Source: Rhizohabitans arisaemae (lineage in GTDB: Bacteria > Actinomycetota > Actinomycetes > Streptosporangiales > Streptosporangiaceae). From it: a stretch of DNA of 64,000 nt. Numbering within the stretch: the first letter of the stretch is position 1; each line of letters opens with the position of its first letter. The notes under the pieces are model-generated. The model ran no database searches, was not told the origin of the DNA, and was given only the letters and a program-made list of their open reading frames with translations. This document shows, one piece after another, positions 16,597-23,889 of the stretch. The DNA lies in the NCBI RefSeq assembly GCF_025996515.1, contig NZ_BLRH01000029.1, positions 620,001-684,000 on the forward strand. The letters are read 5' to 3'. The position numbers and the translations under genes are program-made.

Positions 16597-16926
16597 CTAC
16601 CGAGGCGCCGTTTCGGTGTGGAGCCAGGTGAGGTAGGCGTCGTTGCCGGCGGTTATGGGGGTGGCGATGATCTCGGGGGTGTCGTAGGTGTGGACGCTCT
16701 TGATGTGGGCTTCGAGGTCGGGGTAGCGGTCGGCGGTGGTCTTGTAGAGGACACGCCACTCGGTGTCGTCTTGGATGGTGTCCTGCCAGCGGTAGACGCT
16801 GCGGATCGGGCCGTCGATCTGGGCACAGGCGGCCAGGCGGCGTTCGACGGCCGTGGCGGCGAGCTCCCTGGCGCGTTCGGCGCTGTCGGTGGTGGTGAGA
16901 ACGGCCAGGTACTCGGCCTGGGACAT
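16597..16926 (-). CDS. cutA: Divalent-cation tolerance protein CutA
   Basis: 109-residue trimeric PII-like protein linked to copper/divalent-metal tolerance in E. coli; its molecular role is unsettled. Family blocks are LAVLTTTDSAERARELAATA, CAQIDGPIRSVYRWQDTIQ, EWRVLYKTTADRYPDLEAHI and HTYDTPEIIATPITAGNDAY. The start at 16926 has AAGGAAGG upstream; a longer frame to 17184 is not conserved-looking. Part of its C-terminal coding region is duplicated at 12421-12495, making it the right boundary of the island. Confidence 0.93.
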   Translation of the reverse strand: MSQAEYLAVLTTTDSAERARELAATAVERRLAACAQIDGPIRSVYRWQDTIQDDTEWRVLYKTTADRYPDLEAHIKSVHTYDTPEIIATPITAGNDAYLTWLHTETAPR

Positions 16927-16947
16927 GGTCGCCTTCCTTCCTCGGCC

Positions 16948-16974
16948 GACGTGACGACGTGACGCCGACGTGAC
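16948..16974. repeat. Triple GACGTGAC direct repeat upstream of cutA
   Basis: GACGTGAC at 16948-16955, 16956-16963 and 16967-16974, 22 bp or more before the cutA start. It could bind a regulator of cutA. Apart from this and the palindrome at 17319, the 469-bp gap 16927-17395 shows nothing. Confidence 0.4.
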
Positions 16975-17318
16975 GACACCGACTGTCGCACAGGATGCGG
17001 GTCGACGGGGTGAGGGACGGGTGGGATCATGGATGCCGTCGGTTCCGGTTGTGCCGCCAGGACCGGAAAAGGCCCGTCGGTTGTTGAGTCGGGTGGGTTC
17101 CGGGGGATTTGACGCGCTGGTCAGGCGTGGTGCTTCGTCATGTCTGACTCTGGTGACAAATTCCTGGCTGCCAGGTAATAGCAAACTCGTGCGTGGTTTG
17201 GCCGCCTACTCGCGCCGGTCTGTGTGACCCTCGTGTTGTGGATGCAGACGTTGGGGTCAGATGCGGCTTTCGATGGTGTAGGTGAGTCATGCCCGGAAGA
17301 TTTGGTAAGCACCGTTAT

Positions 17319-17333
17319 GGTGAATACTTCACC
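17319..17333. promoter_or_regulatory. Palindrome GGTGAA-TAC-TTCACC before the secretion operon
   Basis: Perfect six-bp arms around TAC, flanked by TTAT and GTGGATAA, 62 bp upstream of the first operon gene at 17396. Size and symmetry suit a dimeric repressor controlling the whole operon. Confidence 0.5.
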
Positions 17334-17395
17334 GTGGATAACGAGAGTATGACGATACCGCGCCCACCGGGAGGAACGGCGCGAGCGGAGGCGTG

Positions 17396-18445
17396 ATGGC
17401 TCGCAAGTCGACCGTCCAGCACGGTTCGCGGGGTGGCCGCGGCTCGGGGCAGGCGCCGCTGCGCCGGCTCGACGGGCAGGCCCCGTTCAGGCGCGCGTCA
17501 TACGAACCCGACGCGGGCGACGCATGGGCCGAAGAGGATGATCGCGGCCGGGCCGCCCGGCGGAGGCCGGGCTGGAGCGGCGGGGGCGGACGCTGGCTGG
17601 TCTGGATCGGCCGGACGATTCTCTGGGCCGTTCTCATCGTCATATTGATTAACGGGGTGACCGCACTCGTCGCCCGCTATACCGAATCGCCTTCCGCTCC
17701 GGTCGGTCAAATTGTTCAGCCGGAGGCGGGATTTCCGACGGTCGCCGGTACCGCTTTCGCCGAACAATTCGCCGCAGCCTATTTGAATTTCGATTCCACC
17801 AGGCCGGCCGAACGGGAGGCGCGGCTCGCCCCGTTCCTGCCCGCGGGCGCGGATCGGCAGTTCGGCTGGGACGGGACCGGAAAACTGGTAGCGGGTGCCT
17901 TCGAGGCCTACGACGTCGACGTCCGTGACGCCAAGAACGCCGTGATCACCATCGTCGTCCAATCCGCGTCGCAGCGGTATCTCCTCTCGGTGCCCGTTCA
18001 TTACTCGGGCACGGGATTCGTCGTGGCGGATCGTCCGGGGCTGCTTCCCGCGCCCGCCGTCGCCGCACTGCCCCAGCAGGAGGACGTGGATCGGGACGTG
18101 GCGACGGAGAGTGAGCTCACCGGTCAGCTCGACGGGTTCTTCCGGGCCTACGGCGGGACGGACGCGGTCGCCCTTCAGCGCTACCTGGCGCAGGGGGTGA
18201 GCTTGAAGGGTTTTGAGGGTGCCCTGGAGCTGGACAGACTTCAGCAGGTGGTCGTGCCGGTCGGCGGGCCGACCCGGGAGATCAACGCGACCGTGGTGTG
18301 GAGAGTGCGTGGGGCGGGGACTACTTCAGGCGGGGCAGGCCAGGGAACCTCCAAACTCACCCAGTCCTATCGGCTCACTGTAGAGCAGCAAGGCGACAAG
18401 TGGTTCGTAAAGGACATACGCGGCACAAGTCGGTCCGCGGGGTAG
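17396..18445 (+). CDS. TcpC-like conjugation/secretion protein
   Basis: 349 residues, one inner-membrane helix (about 70-92, LVWIGRTILWAVLIVILING) preceded by a disordered basic N-terminus, then a large extracytoplasmic part with two NTF2-like domains (about 110-225 and 235-345; for example FAEQFAAAYLNFDSTRPAER and LDGFFRAYGGTDAVALQRYL). This is the architecture of TcpC (VirB8-like) in Gram-positive conjugation, where it scaffolds the transfer channel. The ATG at 17396 follows GGAGG at four bases; a GTG directly before it is a less likely start. First gene of a co-directional set reaching 28149. Confidence 0.82.
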   Translation: MARKSTVQHGSRGGRGSGQAPLRRLDGQAPFRRASYEPDAGDAWAEEDDRGRAARRRPGWSGGGGRWLVWIGRTILWAVLIVILINGVTALVARYTESPSAPVGQIVQPEAGFPTVAGTAFAEQFAAAYLNFDSTRPAEREARLAPFLPAGADRQFGWDGTGKLVAGAFEAYDVDVRDAKNAVITIVVQSASQRYLLSVPVHYSGTGFVVADRPGLLPAPAVAALPQQEDVDRDVATESELTGQLDGFFRAYGGTDAVALQRYLAQGVSLKGFEGALELDRLQQVVVPVGGPTREINATVVWRVRGAGTTSGGAGQGTSKLTQSYRLTVEQQGDKWFVKDIRGTSRSAG

Positions 18446-18508
18446 CGAATGACCTAGATTGGCGTCACTCGTCGCGGTTTGCTGATCGAGACCCCTGGAG
18501 GACCGGAA

Positions 18509-18793
18509 TTGATTATCGAGACCGTGCTGTCGGCCGCGGTCGATCTCGCGTCACCGACCACACCCCCTGCTGAGGTCGACACCGAGGGGCTGGCCAACTT
18601 TCTGCGTGGATTCTTCGGCCCGCTCTTCCTCGTGATCGTATCCGTGGTGGCGATTTTCTTCCTTTTCACCCGTGAGATCACCAGGTTTGTGCAGTTCATC
18701 ATTCTGGCCATCGGAATCGGTGTGATCTTCTACGTTCCGAACATCATCGAGGCGATCGCGAGGGCTCTGGCGGGGGCACTCGGTATTAAGTAG
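18509..18793 (+). CDS. Small two-helix membrane protein of the secretion operon
   Basis: 94 residues starting at a TTG with GGAGGA six bases upstream. After a short acidic N-terminus (VDTEGLANFLRGFF), two hydrophobic stretches follow: PLFLVIVSVVAIFFLFT and FIILAIGIGVIFYVPNIIEA. Size and layout resemble TcpD/VirB2-pilin-like small membrane components, but there is no diagnostic motif. The position between the TcpC-like and TcpE-like genes supports a structural role in the channel. Confidence 0.7.
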   Translation: MIIETVLSAAVDLASPTTPPAEVDTEGLANFLRGFFGPLFLVIVSVVAIFFLFTREITRFVQFIILAIGIGVIFYVPNIIEAIARALAGALGIK

Positions 18794-18837
18794 GGAAGTG
18801 ACAGGAATCAGGCCGGGCGGTGAAGGGAGGCACGTAA

Positions 18838-21339
18838 GTGGATCTGCCTACATACACAAATATCTGGCGAATCGAGAAGCGGTTATACAAACTGTATGAC
18901 CTGCGGCTCCCCGTGCCGCTGCCCATGGTCTGGATCGGTGTCTTCATCGGCGTGCTCGCCCCCTGGAGCCTCCTGCTCTACCTGATCGGGCTTCCGTTCG
19001 ACGCCCCGTGGCACGTCGTCTACCTCGTACCCCCCGGAGTGGTCACCTGGCTGGCCACCCGCCCCGTGATCGAGAGCAAGCGCCTCACCGAGCTGCTCCA
19101 ATCCCAGCTCCGCTACATGGGCGAGCCGCGGACCTGGTGCCGGCTCGCCCCCGTGGAGGAGCCCTCAGAGATCGTTCTCACCGCGCGGGTCTGGCGCGAT
19201 CCGCAGCGGGTCGCCCTCGGCTCCGCGCCCGAGCTCGTCTTGGACCGGGTCGCCGACGAGGCGCCGCCGCGCGCCCTTCCCGAGCCGGCGACGGCACCCG
19301 ATCCGGTGCCCGAGCGGCCCGCCGCCCGCCGGCGGCCCGCGCCGCGGCCGCGGGAACGCGCCCTTCCGGCGGAACGGGTGCCGGAGGCACCGCCGCGGCC
19401 CGAGCCCGTCCGGGCGTCCACTCCCCCCGCACAGGGGTCGGCGCTCCCGGCGGAGCGGATCCGCGGTGGCGTCCCGCGCATCTCGGCCGAAGCCCTGGGC
19501 AAGCTCCGCAGGCACATGGCGGCCGACCCGCCCGGCGAATCCGGCCGCCGCGACGCCCCGAAGACCGCGGACACCGCGGCGGTGGAGCCGCGGCCGGTGC
19601 CTTCGGCGGAGGCACGGCCGGAGGCCGAGCGGGAGCGGCTGAGCGCGGACCGGCTCCGCGCCGAGGTGGCCCGCGCCGAGGCCGGGCTCGCGGCCGAGCC
19701 GGTGGGCCGCCACGCGAAAGGCCCGGCCGAGCCGCCCCCGGATGCGCTCGTCGCACCGCACGACCTCGGTGAGCCCGCGCAGGAGGCCGACCCGGCGGCT
19801 CCGCCCGTACCCGTGCCGTCGTCACGTCATTCTCGGTCTGAGGCACCCGCGGTGGAGGTCGCCCTCGACGAGGAAGGGACGGGATCCGACGCGTCTGGGA
19901 CGGAGTCCGGGGAGCAGGCGGAGCCCGCGCGACCCCGCCCGTCTCGCGTTCCCGAGGTGGCGGTCCCGGAGACGGTGGACCACCCACGGGAGCAGGATCC
20001 GCCCGTACCGGCGCGTCCCGTCCGGCCCTCTCGTCCGGATGTGCTGCTGGTGTCCGCCAAGCGATCGGAGCCGGAAGACGAGCCCGTTTGGGTGCCGGAG
20101 CCGGTTGCACAGCCCCAGGATCGGCGGGTTCCCCAGGTCGGGGACCCGGGGGAGGCCGATGCGGTGGAGCCGGTCCACGCGGAGCCGCAGGTACGGCCGC
20201 CGGCGCCGCGTCCGCGCCGGGAGGCGCCCGCGGTGGTTCCGCCTCGCCCGCGCCACCCCGAGTCTCCGGCGCCCGCCGGGGGGCGGACGCCCGGCCGGGC
20301 TCGGCCGGGTCAGGGCGCGGTGTCGATCAGCATGTCGAACCAGCCGCCTCCGTCACGTTCGGGTGACGCCAGGTCGGGTGCGGTCCCCGCCGTTCCGTTG
20401 CCGGGGCCGTCGCGGGAGCCGGATCCGGCCAGGGTGGAGCCCAGGGTTCGCCGGGTGGAGTCGGTGGTCCGCCGGGCGGATCAGCCGGGGGGCTGGCGCA
20501 GGCTGGCCCAGGTCGTGATCGGCGGCGCGGGGCGGGGTGACGGGCAGGGCGCCGAGGAGGCGCGGGTCCGCACCGAGTTCACCGGGAGCCGACGGGTGGT
20601 GGTCCTCGGCTGTACGGGCGGGGCGGGGCAGACGACGACGGCGTTGATGCTGGGTCACTCGCTCGCCCACCATCGCGACGATCGGATCCTCGCCGTGGAC
20701 GCCAACGTCGGTGATCAGACGTTGACGAGCCGGATCAAGCCGGAGTCGCCGGAGACGCTGGGTTCCCTCCTCCGCGGCCTCGAAGGCATATCCGGATATA
20801 TGAGCATGCGTGCCTACACCAATCTCACCAAGTCCGGCCTGGAGGTGATCGCGGGTGGCGAAGGCGGCTCCAACCTCGACGACCAGGACTTCGACCGGGC
20901 CGTCCGGGTGCTGGACCGGCACTACAAGCTGATCGTCGTCGACCCCGCGGCGGCGGTGGCGGCGCGCGCCCTGCCGTACGCGGATCAGCTCGTCCTCGTC
21001 GCCCCCGCCAGCGAGGACGCCCCGGACGCCGTGGCCATGACCTACGAGTGGCTGGACGGCCACGGCTGTGCGGAACTGCGCAGAAGGTCCGTCATGGTGG
21101 TCAACGGGGTGAGCAAACGCAGCATCTCCGACGTCGAGCAGGCCGAGATGGTGGCCCGGGGCCGCTGCCGGGCGATCGTCCGGGTGCCGTGGGACGACGC
21201 GCTCGCGCCCGGGAAGGAGCCGCGGGTGGAGCTGGGCTACCTCAGGATGCCCGCACGGCGCGCGTATCTGGCCCTCGCCGGCGTGGTGACCTCGGGATTC
21301 AAGGCCACCTCGGTGACCGAACAGGAGCTGACCCGATGA
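18838..21339 (+). CDS. TcpE-like membrane protein fused to MinD-type ATPase with altered P-loop
   Basis: 833 residues in three parts. Residues 1-105 are TcpE-like (YTNIWRIEKRLYKLYDLRLP, then two membrane helices). Residues about 105-570 are a long Pro/Glu/Arg-rich disordered linker. Residues about 580-830 are a MinD/ParA-type domain: RRVVVLGCTGGAGQTTTALM, ILAVDANVGDQTL, KLIVVDPAAAVAARAL, VMVVNGVSK. The Walker A reads GCTGGAGQTT, so both lysines of the deviant motif KGGxGKT are missing (Thr and Gln instead). Similar substitutions, as I recall, occur in EspI-like ATPases of mycobacterial type VII loci, which also have Pro-rich N-termini. GTG start with GGGAGG upstream. It may act as a regulatory or positioning ATPase, or only bind nucleotide. 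Confidence 0.82.
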   Translation: MDLPTYTNIWRIEKRLYKLYDLRLPVPLPMVWIGVFIGVLAPWSLLLYLIGLPFDAPWHVVYLVPPGVVTWLATRPVIESKRLTELLQSQLRYMGEPRTWCRLAPVEEPSEIVLTARVWRDPQRVALGSAPELVLDRVADEAPPRALPEPATAPDPVPERPAARRRPAPRPRERALPAERVPEAPPRPEPVRASTPPAQGSALPAERIRGGVPRISAEALGKLRRHMAADPPGESGRRDAPKTADTAAVEPRPVPSAEARPEAERERLSADRLRAEVARAEAGLAAEPVGRHAKGPAEPPPDALVAPHDLGEPAQEADPAAPPVPVPSSRHSRSEAPAVEVALDEEGTGSDASGTESGEQAEPARPRPSRVPEVAVPETVDHPREQDPPVPARPVRPSRPDVLLVSAKRSEPEDEPVWVPEPVAQPQDRRVPQVGDPGEADAVEPVHAEPQVRPPAPRPRREAPAVVPPRPRHPESPAPAGGRTPGRARPGQGAVSISMSNQPPPSRSGDARSGAVPAVPLPGPSREPDPARVEPRVRRVESVVRRADQPGGWRRLAQVVIGGAGRGDGQGAEEARVRTEFTGSRRVVVLGCTGGAGQTTTALMLGHSLAHHRDDRILAVDANVGDQTLTSRIKPESPETLGSLLRGLEGISGYMSMRAYTNLTKSGLEVIAGGEGGSNLDDQDFDRAVRVLDRHYKLIVVDPAAAVAARALPYADQLVLVAPASEDAPDAVAMTYEWLDGHGCAELRRRSVMVVNGVSKRSISDVEQAEMVARGRCRAIVRVPWDDALAPGKEPRVELGYLRMPARRAYLALAGVVTSGFKATSVTEQELTR

Positions 21340-21435
21340 GAGCCGCCCGGTGAGCCCGGACAGCCGCGGACCGAGCGGGGTGACGACGGCGCCGGCCGGG
21401 ATGGCCGAGGGGCGCGCGAGGAGGGGGAATCATCG

Positions 21436-23889
21436 ATGAGCAGGGCTTCCCGGAACCGGAGCCGACTCGCCGTCCGATACTTCGACGACCGGATTCTGCT
21501 CACGGACACGGCCGCCTGGGTGTACTTCCGGCTGCCCACGGTCTCCTACGAGTTCGTCACCCCCGAGGAGCGCGAAGCCCTCGCCACCAACGTCACGATA
21601 GCCCTGTCGGCGATCCGGATGCCCGACGCGGAGGTGCATCTGCGGGTGGCCAACCGCACCTACCCGGCCGCCGCGTGGGCGATGGAACTCGACCGGACCT
21701 CCGACGAGGGGCCCGGCTGGCGGGACTACCTGGAGGAGATGTACCGGCACGTCTGGGCGAAGGACTTCTGGACCAAGGAGGTCTATCTCGGCGTCCGGCT
21801 CGGCCTGCGGGGGACCCAGCTCGGCACCGGCGTGCTCTCCCAGTTCTTCGGGGCGTACCAGCGTTCGGAGCGGATGCTCGGCCTCGACGACGACTCGATC
21901 CCCGACGACGAGATCACCAAGTGGACCGAGCAGGCGGAACGGCTCGGGCGGGCGCTCTCGGCGAGCGCCCTCTACGCCCGGCACGCCACGTCGGCCGAGA
22001 TCGCCTGGCTCTTCCAGCACGCGGTGAGCGGCTCGCTCATCGACCCCGCGCCCTCGGCCAGCCCGAACCGGCGCTGGGGCAGGGGGGAGATCGAGTCCCT
22101 GGTCGAGGGGCAGATCCACAATGGGCGATCCATGCTGCGGATCGTCCAGGTAAACGGGGAGTCCTGGGCCGCGCACCTGTCGTTCGCCCGGTTTCCCGAC
22201 CTGATGCCGTTCCCGGACGGCGAACCGTGGCTGCACTTCGCCGACGCGCTGCCCTTCCCCGTCGAGGTGTCCAGCCGGATGCGGCTGATCACCCCGGTGA
22301 AGGCGTCGCGGGACGTTGCCCGCAAGCTCGCCCACGCCCGGGACATGGACATCCACATCCGGGAGGCCGGGGCGGAGGCGCCCATCGCCCTCGCCGAGCA
22401 GATCGACGCGGCCCGGATGCTGGAGCACGGGATCACCAAGGAGCGGCTGCCGTTCGTGTACGGGTGGCACCGGCTCATCGTGACGGCGCCGACCGAGGAG
22501 ATCTGCGTCCAGCGGGTCGAGGCGGTGGTCGAGCACTACCGCGACCTCGGCATCGACATCGTCAACTCCACCGGGGACCAGTTCTCCCTCTTCTGCGAGG
22601 CGCTTCCCGGCGAGCGGGTCCGGGTGCAGGCCTACGCCCAGCGTCAGCCGCTGCGGACGATCGCGGGCGGGATGGCGATGGCCACGGTCGAGCTGGGGGA
22701 CCGGGCGGCCCGGGGGGACTCGGGCTGGGTGGGGCCCTACATCGGCGAGACGATGGGCCGGGCCCGGTCCATCGTCCACTTCGACCCGCTGGTCGCGGCG
22801 GCGCGGAACCGTCCCACCGCCATCGCGATCACCGGTGAGCCCGGCGGCGGGAAGACCACGCTCGCCCTGCTGCTCATCTACCAGATGGCCCTGCGCGGGA
22901 CCACGATCGCGGTCATCGACCCCAAGGGGGACGCCGAGTCCCTCGTCCGGCTGCTGCAGCGCCGCGGCCGCCGCGCCCGGATCCTGCCGCTCGGGTCGGC
23001 GGCCCCGGGGCTGCTCGACCCGTTCTCCTTCGGGGACGATCTCGCCGCGAAGAAGACGATGGCCACCGAGACTTTGCGGCTGCTGCTGCCCCGAATGTCG
23101 GAGGAGCGGGAGTCGGCGATGATCCAGGCGGTGACGGCCGTCGCCAATCAGCCGTCCCCGTCGCTCGGGCGGGTCGTGGAGTATTTGGAGGCTTCCGAGG
23201 ATCCGGCTTCCAAAAACCTCGGCGCCGTGCTTCGCTCAATGTCGGAGATGCGTCTCGCTCGGCTCTGCTTCGACCCGTCAGGTGGTGACCAGATCGACTC
23301 GGAGGGCTGGACCACGGTCTTCACGCTGGGCGGCTTGACCCTGCCCGACGCCGCGTTCGCCCGGGAGGACTACTCCTACGAACAGCGGCTCTCCGTGGCT
23401 CTGCTCTACCTGGTCTCCCAGTTCGCCCGGCGGCTGATGAACGGTCTGGACCGGCGCGCGCCCAAGGCGATCTTCCTGGACGAGGCGTGGGCGATCACCT
23501 CCACGCCGGAGGGGGCCAAGCTCGTCCCGGAGGTGAGCCGGATGGGCCGCTCCCGGAACACCGCACTCGTACTCGTCTCCCAGAACGCCGGTGACCTTCT
23601 CAACGAGCAGGTCACCAACTGTCTCTCCTCGGTCTTCGCCTTCCGGTCGACCGAGCGGGTGGAGGTGGAGCACGTCATGTCGCTTCTCGGCGTGGACGCG
23701 TCGGAGGAGCACAAGGCGGTTCTTCGCGCGCTCGGCAACGGTGAATGTGTCTTCAGGGATCTCGATGGGCGTGCCGGTCGAATCGGCGTGGATCTGATGT
23801 CGGAGGAACTGTTGCGGTGGCTCGATACCAACCCGACGCGCGACAAGCCGGAGGAGTCCCAGCAGATCGCCGGGGAGGTCGGGGCGTGA
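21436..23889 (+). CDS. VirB4/TraC-type secretion ATPase
   Basis: 817 residues. Walker A is ITGEPGGGKTTLALLLIYQ (about 465-480), Walker B is KAIFLDEAWAITSTPEGAK (about 677-690), and a later sensor motif is TALVLVSQNAGDLLNEQVTN. The N-terminal 400 residues form the VirB4-type assembly domain, with YFDDRILLTDTAAWVYFRLP at the start as in actinobacterial SCO6880/TraC-like proteins. It should energise assembly or substrate movement at the cytoplasmic base of the channel. The P-loop is canonical, unlike the ATPase domain encoded just upstream. Its stop overlaps the next gene's GTG by 4 bp. Confidence 0.9.
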   Translation: MSRASRNRSRLAVRYFDDRILLTDTAAWVYFRLPTVSYEFVTPEEREALATNVTIALSAIRMPDAEVHLRVANRTYPAAAWAMELDRTSDEGPGWRDYLEEMYRHVWAKDFWTKEVYLGVRLGLRGTQLGTGVLSQFFGAYQRSERMLGLDDDSIPDDEITKWTEQAERLGRALSASALYARHATSAEIAWLFQHAVSGSLIDPAPSASPNRRWGRGEIESLVEGQIHNGRSMLRIVQVNGESWAAHLSFARFPDLMPFPDGEPWLHFADALPFPVEVSSRMRLITPVKASRDVARKLAHARDMDIHIREAGAEAPIALAEQIDAARMLEHGITKERLPFVYGWHRLIVTAPTEEICVQRVEAVVEHYRDLGIDIVNSTGDQFSLFCEALPGERVRVQAYAQRQPLRTIAGGMAMATVELGDRAARGDSGWVGPYIGETMGRARSIVHFDPLVAAARNRPTAIAITGEPGGGKTTLALLLIYQMALRGTTIAVIDPKGDAESLVRLLQRRGRRARILPLGSAAPGLLDPFSFGDDLAAKKTMATETLRLLLPRMSEERESAMIQAVTAVANQPSPSLGRVVEYLEASEDPASKNLGAVLRSMSEMRLARLCFDPSGGDQIDSEGWTTVFTLGGLTLPDAAFAREDYSYEQRLSVALLYLVSQFARRLMNGLDRRAPKAIFLDEAWAITSTPEGAKLVPEVSRMGRSRNTALVLVSQNAGDLLNEQVTNCLSSVFAFRSTERVEVEHVMSLLGVDASEEHKAVLRALGNGECVFRDLDGRAGRIGVDLMSEELLRWLDTNPTRDKPEESQQIAGEVGA

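Noticed and set aside
16970-17227. Short plus-strand open frame between cutA and the secretion operon
   Set aside because: No ribosome binding site, Arg/Ser-rich composition and no recognisable domain; it begins inside the cutA upstream region.
18838-21339. Reading the MinD-like domain as a ParA plasmid-partition protein and hence a plasmid remnant
   Set aside because: It is fused to a TcpE-like membrane domain, lacks the Walker lysines, and no parB, parS or origin is nearby.
21430-22779. 449-codon minus-strand open frame inside the VirB4-type gene
   Set aside because: The plus strand has Walker A and B motifs; the opposite frame is a shadow.
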